Source of the DNA: Bacillus sp. N1-1
Lineage (GTDB): Bacteria; Bacillota; Bacilli; Bacillales; Guptibacillaceae
Length of the DNA: 64,000 bases
Direction of reading: 5' to 3'
Assembly: GCF_009818105.1 (NCBI RefSeq)
Contig: NZ_CP046564.1
Location: 4,402,001-4,466,000 of the forward strand
Program-made: the position numbers and the translations under genes
Shown here: piece by piece, positions 36,452-46,021 of the stretch
Layout of the letters: each line of letters begins with the position of its first letter
Numbering within the stretch: position 1 is the first letter of the stretch
Notes under the pieces: model-generated
What the model was told of the DNA's origin: nothing
The model's input: the letters and a program-made list of their open reading frames with translations, nothing else
The model's database searches: none

Positions 36452-37069
36452 TTAGTAAGCAAGCCCAATTGATTCTCGAATATAAAGATGATTGCTTACC
36501 GTTTGAAGCAAAAAAGCAGCCACGTCTTCTCGTGATATTCGGCGTCCGCCTTTTGGTACCCCAGTTCGCGCCTTTCGGTATTCCCCGGTCAGTTCATCAT
36601 TCGTCAATCCCATTGGACGAGCTATTGTCCACTCTACTTCACTTGCACTAAGTAGATCAGCAGCTCTTCCGTGATCAGCCAAAACGTTTTGCAACAGCTT
36701 ACCTGCAATGAACCCTGTTACACCCGGAATTTCTTTGTTAATTCCTGCGGAAGCCATATACACAATGCGATTCACACCATGAATACTCATCGCATCGAGA
36801 ATATTCGCGGTCATCGTCGAAAGTTCCGTTGTTTTTCCAAGTCCACTTGCCCCAAGGCAAGAAACAACCGCGTCGACATCAGAAGACATGGCCTGCTTCA
36901 CATCAGCCGATTGCATTGCATCGCCAATTTCAACTAGCAAATTCTTATGAGAAGTTTCAAGCTTTGAAGGTGTTCGAACAAATGCTGTTACGGTATGCCC
37001 TGCCGCAATCGCCTGCCTGATAAATGCATTCCCAGTACCGCCAGTCGCTCCGAATACAAGTAGCTTCAT
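36452..37069 (-). CDS. Atypical SDR / NAD(P)-binding oxidoreductase
   Basis: NmrA/SDR_a5-like protein of 205 residues. The N-terminal Rossmann motif is KLLVFGATGGTGNAFIRQA, then VVSCLGASG, VYMASAGIN and a YLL-like EWTIARPMGLTNDEL segment. These are features of the extended, catalytically atypical SDRs that bind NADP and often sense redox state or reduce flavin. ATG at 37069 follows GGAGAGG. Single gene; role unknown. Confidence 0.82.
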   Translation of the reverse strand: MKLLVFGATGGTGNAFIRQAIAAGHTVTAFVRTPSKLETSHKNLLVEIGDAMQSADVKQAMSSDVDAVVSCLGASGLGKTTELSTMTANILDAMSIHGVNRIVYMASAGINKEIPGVTGFIAGKLLQNVLADHGRAADLLSASEVEWTIARPMGLTNDELTGEYRKARTGVPKGGRRISREDVAAFLLQTVSNHLYIRESIGLAY

Positions 37070-37141
37070 TGTATTGACCTCTCCCCTTCTCACGCGTTAT
37101 ATCTCTTTCATCCCTTTTTGTAAGGAATGTGAAACACCGTG

Positions 37142-38338
37142 CTACTTTACTTTTTTAATGAAAACGACTTTGAGATAATTCCCTTCTCTAAACTCTTTAA
37201 TCGTTCGAAAATCTTCGGGAAGGGTAAATTCTTCTAGAAGCTGGTAACGACCATTCGTTTCTTTAAAGGCTTGATCAACGAATCCTTTAAATTTTTTCAT
37301 ATCGTAACCGCTATAGTTCGTTGAAGCGACGATTATCCCATTATCTTCTGTAATGGAAATCGCATCTTTTAAAAGATCTTTATAGTCTTTTGCTGCGCTA
37401 AACGTATGTTTCTTAGAACGCGCAAAACTTGGAGGATCAAGAATCACCATATCGAACGATAAATTCTTTTTCACAGCATATTTAAAGTACTTAAAAACAT
37501 CCATAACAAGGATGTTCTGTTCTTCATAATCAATTCCATTCACGCTGAATTGCTCGATTGTTTTATTTAAGCTTCGATTGGCAAGGTCAACGCTTGTCGT
37601 GTGAACTGCTCCACCTTCAACAGCAAAAACGGAGAAAGCACCCGTATAAGAGAACGTATTTAGCACCGTTTTTCCTTTCGCATATTTATCTCGAATTAAT
37701 TTACGAACCGGACGCTGATCAAGAAAAACGCCTACCATTGCTCCTTCATTGAGATACACGGCAAAGTTCACACCGTTTTCTTTTACAATCAGTGGAAACT
37801 CCCCGCGTTCACCTGCGACAAAATCATCATCTTCCACATACTGCCCCTTGGCATCAAATCGCTTCTTCTCATAAATTCCTTTAAATTCAACAAGCTGCTT
37901 TAACGCCCCAATCACAGCGTGTTTAAACGAATAAACGCCTTCACTGTACCAATTAATGAGGTAATACCCAGCAAAATAATCAATGGTCAATCCCCCCAGA
38001 CCATCTCCTTCGCCATTCACAATGCGAAAAGCAGTGGTCATCGGATCGTTAAAAAAGGATTCGCGGTTGTGAAGCGCTGTTTGAATTTTTCTAACAAAAA
38101 AATTTAGATCGATTGCTTCGTTTTCGTTTTGTGATAGCACCCAGCCAAAACCTTTGTTTTGTCGTCCATAATAGCCTTTTGCAAGAAATCGGCCCTTATC
38201 ATCTTCTAGCCTAAGAATGACCCCTTCTTCTTTTAGGCTGTCTGCATTCACGATCGCTTCTTTAAAAATAAGGGGATACCCTTTTTCAAATTTTTTCTGA
38301 TGCTTTGCTTGCACCTGCACGCTTCGTTCGTTCCTCAT
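37142..38338 (-). CDS. Class I SAM-dependent rRNA methyltransferase (RlmI/YwbD type)
   Basis: Predicted 23S rRNA (cytosine-C5) methyltransferase of 398 residues. A PUA domain lies at the N-terminus (residues 1-95, KGYPLIFKEAIVN), an EEHD-like middle domain follows, and the SAM-binding motif is VLNTFSYTGAFSVFAV near residue 225. The catalytic motif reads MVILDPPSFARSK. These match the RlmI/RlmK family. ATG at 38338 has AGGATG upstream, a modest ribosome site. Single gene. Confidence 0.88.
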   Translation of the reverse strand: MRNERSVQVQAKHQKKFEKGYPLIFKEAIVNADSLKEEGVILRLEDDKGRFLAKGYYGRQNKGFGWVLSQNENEAIDLNFFVRKIQTALHNRESFFNDPMTTAFRIVNGEGDGLGGLTIDYFAGYYLINWYSEGVYSFKHAVIGALKQLVEFKGIYEKKRFDAKGQYVEDDDFVAGERGEFPLIVKENGVNFAVYLNEGAMVGVFLDQRPVRKLIRDKYAKGKTVLNTFSYTGAFSVFAVEGGAVHTTSVDLANRSLNKTIEQFSVNGIDYEEQNILVMDVFKYFKYAVKKNLSFDMVILDPPSFARSKKHTFSAAKDYKDLLKDAISITEDNGIIVASTNYSGYDMKKFKGFVDQAFKETNGRYQLLEEFTLPEDFRTIKEFREGNYLKVVFIKKVK

Positions 38339-38476
38339 CGTGTCATCCTAACTTTTCATGTTTTTTAATCTGCTTGCATTATATCACGTATTCTTTCTCC
38401 TCCATAAGTCAGTATCCTCAGGTGGATAAATCAATAGATCGGTTCAAAAACTAAGAGTGAAAGGTGGTGAACCATC

Positions 38477-38605
38477 GTGAAAACGAAATCAGGAACAGAT
38501 ATTGAGGAAGTAAAACGCCTTAACGCAAATTCCGGTCTCAGCTATAATCAAGTCAAAGAACAGTTAGCTAAAAAAATGATGAAGAAAAACAATGAGCTTC
38601 ATTGA
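38477..38605 (+). CDS. Small protein resembling gamma-type SASP repeats
   Basis: Short gene of 42 residues. It starts with GTG at 38477 behind AGGTGG. The segment SGTDIEEVKRLNANSG has the pattern of the gamma-type small acid-soluble spore protein repeat (GT-x-x-x-EV-K-x-x-N-A-x-S), and the rest is lysine-rich. It may be a spore-core protein or a minor relative of it; I am not sure of the family. It stands alone, 77 bases before the MFS gene. Confidence 0.6.
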   Translation: MKTKSGTDIEEVKRLNANSGLSYNQVKEQLAKKMMKKNNELH

Positions 38606-38682
38606 AACCTTGAAATGAGACGAATCACGTCTTTATCGTTTACAATAAGCTGGTGCTTTACTAACGCATCAGGAGGGTTTAA

Positions 38683-40011
38683 ATGAACGAAAAAACAACT
38701 TCAAGCTATTTCAAAACCATTCTTCTTTTAAGTGTGGCTGTCTGGCTTGTAGTCATGAATACAACTATGTTTAATGTAGCACTACCTAACGTATTAACTG
38801 AGTTTAATCTCTCCCCTGCTGATGGCGCCTGGATTGTATCAGGTTACTCGATCATCCTCGCGATTTTTACGATTACGTACACGCGCTTATCGGATTACCT
38901 TCCGATCAGACGGCTGTTAATTGCAGGGATTGTCATATTTGGAATAGGATCTGTTCTCGGTTTCTTCGCTACAACATTCCCTCTTCTTCTTGCTGCACGC
39001 CTTTTACAAGCAACAGGTGCAGCAGCCATTCCAGGACTATCGATGGTATTCGCAGGAAGGTTTATTCCATTCGCAAGACGTGGAAGGGCGATGGCGATGA
39101 TTGCATCTGCCTCATCGCTTGGTTTCGGTCTTGGTCCAGTTGTTGGCGGGATTGTGACGGAGTATCTTAATTGGAATTACTTATTTACAGTAACGTTATT
39201 TGTCGTTTTTCTTATTCCGATTCTCTTTCGTCGTCTTCCTGAAGAAGAAGTCCGAAAAGGAACCTTTGATATTGTAGGTGGAATCTTAACTGGAGCCACT
39301 GTCACAAGCTTCTTACTCTATATTTCAACATTTAACTGGTTATTTTTAGCGATTGGTATCATTGTAGGTGGACTGCTTTGGCTTCGAATCACTCGAACAA
39401 AGGCTCCTTTTATTCAGCCTTCTCTTTTCAAAAACAAAGGATATCGAAAGCTTCTGTATATGAGCTATCTTGGCTTCACGACACACTTTGCCATCTTATT
39501 GCTAATGCCGCTCATGCTTCAGAACGTTTACGAGAAGGGTCCATCTGTTGTTGGGTATATTATCTTCCCTGGCGCTATGCTTTCTGCTGTTGCTGCCATC
39601 TATGTTGGCAGACTGCTCGATCGCTATGGGAACATGAAAGTTATTTACCTTGCTCATGGACTGCTCCTCATTTCAACCGTGCTTTTCTATTTCCTTTCTC
39701 CACTTAATGAGTACATGATTATGGTTGGCTATATGTTCACAAGCTTCGGTTTCTCTAGTCTTTCTTCAAGTACGACAAATGAAGTATCACGCATTCTTCC
39801 TTCCGAAGAAATCGCGACTGGAATTGGTATGAAACAACTCACTCAATTCGTCGGCAGCGCGTCCGGATCTGTAGCCGGAGGAATACTATTAGAGCTAAAC
39901 GGATTAACCTACAGCACACAATCCTTTCAGCTCACGTATGCCTTCTTGTTCATCTTAATGGCTCTATCAGCAGTGATTATGGTTGTTTATGCAAGAAAAG
40001 CGAAATCGTAA
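38683..40011 (+). CDS. MFS multidrug transporter (DHA2 type), second copy
   Basis: Major facilitator exporter of 442 residues, related to the pump at 8111-9508 along its whole length (for example MNTTMFNVALPNVLTEFNLS compared with MNGTMFNVAIPDIAASFNLS). Motif C is LGPVVGGIV. About 13-14 hydrophobic segments. ATG at 38683 follows AGGAGGG. Closed by its own terminator. Substrate unknown. Confidence 0.84.
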   Translation: MNEKTTSSYFKTILLLSVAVWLVVMNTTMFNVALPNVLTEFNLSPADGAWIVSGYSIILAIFTITYTRLSDYLPIRRLLIAGIVIFGIGSVLGFFATTFPLLLAARLLQATGAAAIPGLSMVFAGRFIPFARRGRAMAMIASASSLGFGLGPVVGGIVTEYLNWNYLFTVTLFVVFLIPILFRRLPEEEVRKGTFDIVGGILTGATVTSFLLYISTFNWLFLAIGIIVGGLLWLRITRTKAPFIQPSLFKNKGYRKLLYMSYLGFTTHFAILLLMPLMLQNVYEKGPSVVGYIIFPGAMLSAVAAIYVGRLLDRYGNMKVIYLAHGLLLISTVLFYFLSPLNEYMIMVGYMFTSFGFSSLSSSTTNEVSRILPSEEIATGIGMKQLTQFVGSASGSVAGGILLELNGLTYSTQSFQLTYAFLFILMALSAVIMVVYARKAKS

Positions 40012-40044
40012 ATTCGTGTTAAAACAGATAACAATATGACCCAC

Positions 40045-40082
40045 ATGAAAACCCACCCTAAACGACTAGGGTGGGTTTTCAT
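40045..40082. terminator. Bidirectional terminator
   Basis: Perfect 14-base arms (GAAAACCCACCCTA) around AACGAC, extended by a further two pairs. Confidence 0.92.
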
Positions 40083-40105
40083 TCGACAAAAAGCGCGAGT
40101 GCCTG

Positions 40106-41728
40106 TCACCTCAAGCCCTTCTGCCATGTAAGCGGAACAATAAACAGTAGAAGTACGAGATAAATCCATATACCAAATGGAACATTTGTTACTAAAAAAT
40201 GAAGGCCTCCAAATACAGGAATTAAAAGCGCAAAAGGAATCGTTTTCCATCCATCACTCTGTCCTGCAGACTCGAAAGGCTGTGAGAAAGGAAGCGTTCC
40301 TTTCAACATTCGAAAGCAAATGACGCTATAAATCAAAGCGACTAAGAGTACGATAATCAAATCTGGTATGATCCGGATCCCAAACAAAAAACCATACAAG
40401 ATACTAATGACAACAAATACCGGGGCAAAAAGGCGGATTAGAAAGGCTTTTAACGTACCTTTAATGATCACTCCGTCATTTTGCAGAGGTGTGACGTGAT
40501 AAATCCATGAGCCTTTGCTCTTGCTCGAATACTGAAGCATGATCACAATGCCTGGAATCATCATCATGCTTGCATAAATGGTTAAATACATTCGCCCAGA
40601 AGTGATGCTATCTAAAGATTCACCAGCAGAGTATCCATTGTAAAGAAAAACAAAAGGAAAGATGATGGCAAAGCCTAACGAAGGATAGATTTTAAGCTTT
40701 AAATCACGCTCATTCTTCAACATTCTTTCTGCAAATTGATAAAAAGCATGCTCTTCTTTACTTGTTGTTAGAAGGGAAGCTAGACGGTTCATTCCTTTCG
40801 TCGTTTTCTTTTTCGACGGTCCTGCCTGATCCATTAATTTCAGTAGATTTTTTTCAAAGGTAGGTAATAGCGAAAGGTAAATCCATAAGGCGATTAAAGG
40901 GACTAGAAGTGCTAAAGCAATAAAAACATAGTAATAAGCTCCGCTTGCACCATTTAAAATAACGGCAAATGGCGCTCCAAACCAGACCGGCGGCAATAAC
41001 ACGTTCCACCATGCTGCTTCAAAGCTAGACTGTAATCCTTGAAACTCAAAGGCACGTGCAAGTACTTGGTAACCTATGACAATAGTAATCGATAGTCCAA
41101 TTTGCACGTAGTTTATAACGTCTCTCAATCGTTCCCCACCAAAGAACTTTAATATCACATAATAGAGTAAAGCCGTTATCGCGACAATGAATAAGTCGCT
41201 AAATAGAACCGTTACACTAAATAATAAGCCAAAAATAACGCCAAACTGAACGATGCCAACGACAAGAGGAACACTCACGATCGCTGCTGTTAAAAAGAAC
41301 AAATAGACGGTCACGTGAATCGCACGCGCAGCACTGATAGTCCTGTGGTCAACTGGCCTTGTCCCTATTACCGTCTGATCACGAACGTCCAACAGTACAG
41401 ATGAGAAATCAGAAATCATTGCCGTCATAATTAAAAACATTAACACTCCAAAAATCAAACTCATCTTAAACATAAAATTGTCGCCAATAAACAAAATGGG
41501 AATTAACGTTAACCCAATCAAAGCATAAAACCAGAGTGATTTCAGAAACTGGTTTGAATTCTGCTTTTTCTCTCCGCCCCTATTTTGACTCATAATTGTG
41601 GTAGGTCGCCTTCCATCCATCGTCAACTTCACTTGAAGAATACGCCTCATTGTCGGATAATCAATTTCAAATCGCTCAAACATCACTCGAAACAAATCAA
41701 GAATCTTTAACGTAGTAAATTTCTTCAT
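40106..41728 (-). CDS. ythQ: ABC transporter permease, YthQ-like
   Basis: Integral membrane protein of 540 residues with about 12 hydrophobic stretches, found as partner of the adjacent ATPase. The N-terminal 60 residues are cytoplasmic and basic. Its start ATG at 41728 overlaps the ATPase stop by four bases (ATGA), which couples translation. The pair matches B. subtilis ythPQ in gene order and size; the exported substrate is not known. Length and helix number suggest a fused-type permease needing no second subunit. Confidence 0.8.
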   Translation of the reverse strand: MKKFTTLKILDLFRVMFERFEIDYPTMRRILQVKLTMDGRRPTTIMSQNRGGEKKQNSNQFLKSLWFYALIGLTLIPILFIGDNFMFKMSLIFGVLMFLIMTAMISDFSSVLLDVRDQTVIGTRPVDHRTISAARAIHVTVYLFFLTAAIVSVPLVVGIVQFGVIFGLLFSVTVLFSDLFIVAITALLYYVILKFFGGERLRDVINYVQIGLSITIVIGYQVLARAFEFQGLQSSFEAAWWNVLLPPVWFGAPFAVILNGASGAYYYVFIALALLVPLIALWIYLSLLPTFEKNLLKLMDQAGPSKKKTTKGMNRLASLLTTSKEEHAFYQFAERMLKNERDLKLKIYPSLGFAIIFPFVFLYNGYSAGESLDSITSGRMYLTIYASMMMIPGIVIMLQYSSKSKGSWIYHVTPLQNDGVIIKGTLKAFLIRLFAPVFVVISILYGFLFGIRIIPDLIIVLLVALIYSVICFRMLKGTLPFSQPFESAGQSDGWKTIPFALLIPVFGGLHFLVTNVPFGIWIYLVLLLFIVPLTWQKGLR

Positions 41729-42519
41729 ATATGATCACGCTGAACGATCTGCACAAAATCCTCCGCAAGATTTTGGTGCTCATTAAATCCTGTCAATTGA
41801 TTGAAAATTTCCTCCAAAGACCCTTCTTTGTTTTTCTGACGAAGCTGTTCAAAGCTTCCATCCGCGACGATTTTCCCATCGTTTAATAGAAGAATGCGAC
41901 TGCTGATTTTTTGAACGACCTCCATAATATGAGAAGAATAAAAGATCGTTTTCCCTTGTGATGCAAGTTGTGAAATAATTTCCTTAAACACCATGACACT
42001 GTTCGCATCTAGCCCATTAATCGGTTCATCTAGAAACAGAATATCAGGATCATGAAGCAAGCTCGAAATCAATAAAACCTTCTGTTTCATTCCTTTTGAG
42101 TAGGAAGAAATGCGCGAATCATACACGTCTTCAAGGTCAAATACCCTCATAAGTAACCGCGCTTTGTAATCGGCCGAATCTGCGCTTAACCCATAAAGCT
42201 CTCCTGTAAATGTTAAATATTCTCTTGCAGTTAAATTATCATAAATATCCGCAGCTTCTGGTACGTACCCAATTCTTTTCTTGTATGCTACCCCACTTTC
42301 CTTAATGTTTTGTCCAAAGATTTCTACTTCTCCTGAATAAGATGCTTCTAATCCAAGCATAATTTTAACTGTTGTGCTTTTTCCTGCTCCGTTCGGGCCT
42401 ATGTAACCAATGATCTGCCCTTCATAAACGTCAAGATCAATATGATCAAGAACAAGCTTCTCGTCATACCATTTTGTTAATCCTTTTAAAGAAAGTATCT
42501 TGCCCGGTCCGTGGTCCAT
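41725..42519 (-). CDS. ythP: ABC transporter ATP-binding protein, YthP-like
   Basis: ATPase subunit of 264 residues. Walker A is GYIGPNGAGKSTTVK (about residues 34-48), the signature is YSKGMKQKVLL, Walker B is DILFLDEPINGLD and the switch histidine is in IFYSSHIME. The alignment pattern is that of the DRA/CcmA-type exporters. ATG at 42519 follows GGAGGGGAT. Works with the overlapping permease gene. Confidence 0.88.
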   Translation of the reverse strand: MDHGPGKILSLKGLTKWYDEKLVLDHIDLDVYEGQIIGYIGPNGAGKSTTVKIMLGLEASYSGEVEIFGQNIKESGVAYKKRIGYVPEAADIYDNLTAREYLTFTGELYGLSADSADYKARLLMRVFDLEDVYDSRISSYSKGMKQKVLLISSLLHDPDILFLDEPINGLDANSVMVFKEIISQLASQGKTIFYSSHIMEVVQKISSRILLLNDGKIVADGSFEQLRQKNKEGSLEEIFNQLTGFNEHQNLAEDFVQIVQRDHI

Positions 42520-42601
42520 GAAATCCCCTCCGTATGTAAGCTTCTACTTCTTTCTACGAAACTTACAAAAAAAGGTTTCACTCTAAATAGGGGTATCAAA
42601 G

Positions 42602-42628
42602 AAAAAGACGATGCTTCATGCATCATCT
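42602..42628 (-). terminator. Terminator after the RQC-domain gene
   Basis: GATGATGC and GCATCGTC arms (one G-U) followed by TTTTTC on the minus strand. Confidence 0.7.
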
Positions 42629-42637
42629 AACCTCTTC

Positions 42638-44149
42638 TTATAGGTTCTCTCTACCTAACATAGAATTTGCCTTCTCTATCAGCGTATAGCCTTTTGAAAG
42701 CTTTTCGAGCATGCCATCCTTCTCGATCGATTTAATGGCCTTCACAACGTGCTTTTCTTCCCAGTCGTTCAACAAACCAAAGTTTTCATCCTCATGCAAT
42801 CCTTGTATTCGCAAGGCATTTGTTGTTTGTCCAGTTAAAACTTTAGTCATCACATGTAGCGGCTCATTCTCATGCATCGAAATGAACTGGAGTACACCTT
42901 TTAATTCCCCGAAAGTGAGCACATTTCCCTTTATGGTTACATACTGCTCCTCGTTACTTGGACTGTGTGTGCTTATCGAGATTAGGTTGTCTAAATAGGC
43001 ACGTACATGCGTAACCTCCGCTTCACTCACAAGAGGCATAATCACTCTCGGTTTAAAAGGTTCAATGGTATCGGTAGAGATTTTTGAAAGCCATAGTAGC
43101 GGAGAGCCTCCTCTCTCTTCAGGAAGACTCACCGTTTTTAACTGCTCATACAATGTCACTGTATCCGGCGCTTCGTTTATTTCTAATCTACTTTTGAGGT
43201 CCAGCACCTCGTTATAAAGGTCTACAACTGGTTCAAACGCCGAGAGCGCTTTTGCTACCTCATCGATCTTTTCAACCAAGAGCGGTGTTTTTTCTACCAT
43301 TTCATTAAATTGACGTTCAATTGTTGCAATACGTTTCTGCGCACGTTCCATACTGATCTCTTCTTTTAGACGCACCCGCTCTTCTGATACGTTATAATAA
43401 ACCGCAAATCTGCACGAATCACAACAATATTCAATCTCCGAGCTCGTAGCGTGAAAAATCATTTCTTTTTCATGTGAGCAAATGCTTTCGCCCCTCCATA
43501 GCCACGCATCAGGAATTTCCCGATAAGGTCGCATTACAATTTCTACACGGTGCCGCCAAAAAGAAAGATCTTCAGGAGAGTTTAACAGAGAAATTAACGG
43601 AGAATGATTAATTTTTTCTACGGCATAAACAACTTCTTCCTTCTCTTTTGCTAGTTGAATAAAAGGATGGCGTTGAAAACCATCGACAATTTGTTTTTCC
43701 CAATCATGTCGAGTCTGTTTTGCGACATCAGCGCAAAATAGATAATCGCGAAGCACCTGATCGAGGTGATGATCAAGCTCTTCCGTTGAAAGATTTATGT
43801 ACGATTCACTATAGGTGGAAGAGTTATGTATTGGTATACCGTGCATCGGGGAAAAAGATTGCCAGATTAATTGCTCAGGTTTAATCAAATGTGGGTATAA
43901 TTCATCTTCTTTATTTAAAGGAATTGGTAATACAGCCACGGTATCTTGCTCGAGAAATGTCTGCAGTTTCATGCGTTCTTCCCTAGTAAAAGCATCCATT
44001 TTTCGTTTCACATGATCATGAAGGCGATGAAGCAACCCTTTTTGTACTTTTTGTCCAACTGATCGAATTCGTTTGTTCTTCTTACCCATTGGTACAAAAG
44101 CAAATATTGGATAAGCGTCAAAATGGTACGTATGCTGTTCCACAGTCAT
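42638..44149 (-). CDS. RQC-minor-type DNA-binding protein
   Basis: Cytoplasmic protein of 503 residues. Residues about 425-495 (VMTKVLTGQTTNALRIQGLHEDENFGLL then HVVKAIKSIEKDGMLE) look like the winged-helix RQC domain of RecQ helicases, but there is no helicase domain. A Cys/His cluster (Cys224, His226, Cys242, Cys243, Cys246) could bind zinc. Residues 265-325 are predicted coiled coil. I match it to the RQC-minor proteins named in databases for Firmicutes; whether class 1 or 2 I cannot say. The start is ATG at 44149. Same strand as ythPQ, about 120 bases upstream of them. Role unknown. Confidence 0.65.
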   Translation of the reverse strand: MTVEQHTYHFDAYPIFAFVPMGKKNKRIRSVGQKVQKGLLHRLHDHVKRKMDAFTREERMKLQTFLEQDTVAVLPIPLNKEDELYPHLIKPEQLIWQSFSPMHGIPIHNSSTYSESYINLSTEELDHHLDQVLRDYLFCADVAKQTRHDWEKQIVDGFQRHPFIQLAKEKEEVVYAVEKINHSPLISLLNSPEDLSFWRHRVEIVMRPYREIPDAWLWRGESICSHEKEMIFHATSSEIEYCCDSCRFAVYYNVSEERVRLKEEISMERAQKRIATIERQFNEMVEKTPLLVEKIDEVAKALSAFEPVVDLYNEVLDLKSRLEINEAPDTVTLYEQLKTVSLPEERGGSPLLWLSKISTDTIEPFKPRVIMPLVSEAEVTHVRAYLDNLISISTHSPSNEEQYVTIKGNVLTFGELKGVLQFISMHENEPLHVMTKVLTGQTTNALRIQGLHEDENFGLLNDWEEKHVVKAIKSIEKDGMLEKLSKGYTLIEKANSMLGRENL

Positions 44150-44313
44150 TATGCAAAACCTTCTTTCTACCTTCCAGTTGATTATCCATCAGTATAAGCC
44201 TAAGCTCACATTTCGAACAACCATTCGACATTCAAAAAACACATTCAGAAGTGGGATACTTTTGTACGACCTAGGGTATATAAAAAGAAAATAGAAGTTA
44301 AGGAGCACGTCCT

Positions 44314-45762
44314 ATGAAGAAGCGGCCATGGTACAGAAGAAAGCGTTGGATTTTATTCAGTATTCTTATTCTCATTTATGTCTCTGTTATTACTTATCAT
44401 CGCTTTAAGCCTTTGCCAGAAGGGGTTTCTTATGCAAGTGATATTCATGAATTAAGTAGTGATGAAATCGAATTCCTTTATGATTTAACGTACGATAAAA
44501 ATAATGAAGAAGTGTATGACCATAGTATCTTCGATGAAGTAAACAAAACGATTAAAGAAGCCGATGAATTTCTCATTTTAGACCTATTCTTATTTAACGG
44601 GTATACAGATGGAAAGCGTGACTATCCGAAAATTAGCGAAGAATTGTCAAAAGCTGTTGTTGAAACGATGGAAAAGAAACCCGACCTTAACGTCATTTTA
44701 ATTAGTGATGAAGTAAATACAACTTATGGCTCTCACCAAGCAAAGCAAATTAAGAAAATCGAAGACATGGGTGCTGAAGTGATTTTTACAGATTTAGAAC
44801 GGCTTCGTGACCCTAGTTTATTTTACTCAGGTCTCTGGAGGATGGCGTTTTCCTGGTTTGGACAGGATGGCAAAGGATGGCTTCCAAATCCGATGGCTCC
44901 TTCTGCACCGAAAGTAACAGCAAGGTCCTACCTTGAACTCTTAAATGTAAAAGCCAATCATAGAAAAACTGTTATCACAGAAGATGCAGGGATGATCATG
45001 TCTGCCAATCCTCATGATGCGAGTGGTTTTCATTCAAATATCGCTTTCAAAGTGAAAGGCACAATTTTGAATGAGCTCATTCAATCCGAGAAAGCTGTCG
45101 CCACGTATTCTGGAGGGGATGTGTCAAAATTCCCAGACAAACCAATCTCTAATGCAAAAGCAACAGAAGAAGTAAAAGCGCAAATCGTAACCGAAAGTAA
45201 AATTCAAGATAGCGTTGTAACCGCGATTGATGATGCTAAGGAAGGCGGTCTTATTTATATTGGCATGTTCTACCTTGCTGATCGAGATATTATTGATGCC
45301 ATCGTTGACGCGACGGAACGAGCAGTTGACGTAAGACTGATACTCGATCCTAACCAAAATGCATTCGGACAACAAAAAATAGGCTTACCTAATTTACCTA
45401 TAACTGCGGAACTGACGAAACAGGGAAATAAGCACCTCTCTATCCGTTGGTATGATACGAACAAAGAGCAGTTTCATACAAAACTTCTCTATGTAAAAGG
45501 AAAAGAAGAAAGCACGATCGTCGGTGGATCAGGAAACTATACCTCTCGAAACATGGATGATTACAACATGGAAACAAATATCCATTTAAAAGCATCAAAC
45601 GATCAGAAAGTGATGCAAGACGTTGATCGCTATTTTGAAAGAATGTGGACGAACGAAGATGGTACGTATACAGTCGATTACGAAAAATATCAAAATTCCC
45701 TGTCTTCTTATAAGTATGTCATGTACATTTTACAGAAATTATTCCAGGTAACAACCTATTAA
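44314..45762 (+). CDS. Phospholipase D-like protein (cardiolipin synthase superfamily)
   Basis: Membrane-anchored protein of 482 residues: basic start, one N-terminal membrane helix (residues 12-29), then a domain with two HxK motifs. The first is NHRKTVITEDAG, the second FHTKLLYVKGKEESTIVGGSGNYTS. In both, the aspartate normally four residues after the lysine is replaced (Glu and Lys), although the His and Lys are intact. It resembles the YwiE/YwjE/ClsA group, but sequence variation makes lipid synthesis uncertain. ATG at 44314 follows AAGGAG. Single gene with terminator. Confidence 0.78.
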   Translation: MKKRPWYRRKRWILFSILILIYVSVITYHRFKPLPEGVSYASDIHELSSDEIEFLYDLTYDKNNEEVYDHSIFDEVNKTIKEADEFLILDLFLFNGYTDGKRDYPKISEELSKAVVETMEKKPDLNVILISDEVNTTYGSHQAKQIKKIEDMGAEVIFTDLERLRDPSLFYSGLWRMAFSWFGQDGKGWLPNPMAPSAPKVTARSYLELLNVKANHRKTVITEDAGMIMSANPHDASGFHSNIAFKVKGTILNELIQSEKAVATYSGGDVSKFPDKPISNAKATEEVKAQIVTESKIQDSVVTAIDDAKEGGLIYIGMFYLADRDIIDAIVDATERAVDVRLILDPNQNAFGQQKIGLPNLPITAELTKQGNKHLSIRWYDTNKEQFHTKLLYVKGKEESTIVGGSGNYTSRNMDDYNMETNIHLKASNDQKVMQDVDRYFERMWTNEDGTYTVDYEKYQNSLSSYKYVMYILQKLFQVTTY

Positions 45763-45771
45763 ACCTAACTA

Positions 45772-45799
45772 AATAAACCCCGGGGGACCGGGGTTTATT
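45772..45799. terminator. Terminator shared by PLD-like gene and small gene
   Basis: Perfect 12-base arms (AATAAACCCCGG) around GGGA. Confidence 0.88.
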
Positions 45800-45801
45800 C
45801 T

Positions 45802-45891
45802 TTACCTTGTTCTTCGTTTATTTCGCATTTTTTTCACAATCGGATAAATAATCGGACCGTACTTCATCGCTTTTCTAATCAGGTTTCTCAT
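45802..45891 (-). CDS. Basic small protein, 29 residues
   Basis: Very short frame starting ATG at 45891 behind a strong AGAGGAGGG. The product MRNLIRKAMKYGPIIYPIV then KKMRNKRRTR is strongly basic with a central hydrophobic IIYPIV. It ends at the shared terminator. Ribosome site, terminator and composition support a real gene; the family is not one I can name. A short membrane- or nucleic-acid-binding peptide is possible. Confidence 0.55.
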   Translation of the reverse strand: MRNLIRKAMKYGPIIYPIVKKMRNKRRTR

Positions 45892-46021
45892 AAAAGATAC
45901 CCTCCTCTGCTACTTAGGACTATTCCCGTTTTCCTATGACATAAACGAAAAAATTAAAGGGATTTCATGTTATGTGGTAGAAATAGCAACTAAGCTTAAA
46001 ACTAGGAGGAAAATCCCTTTT

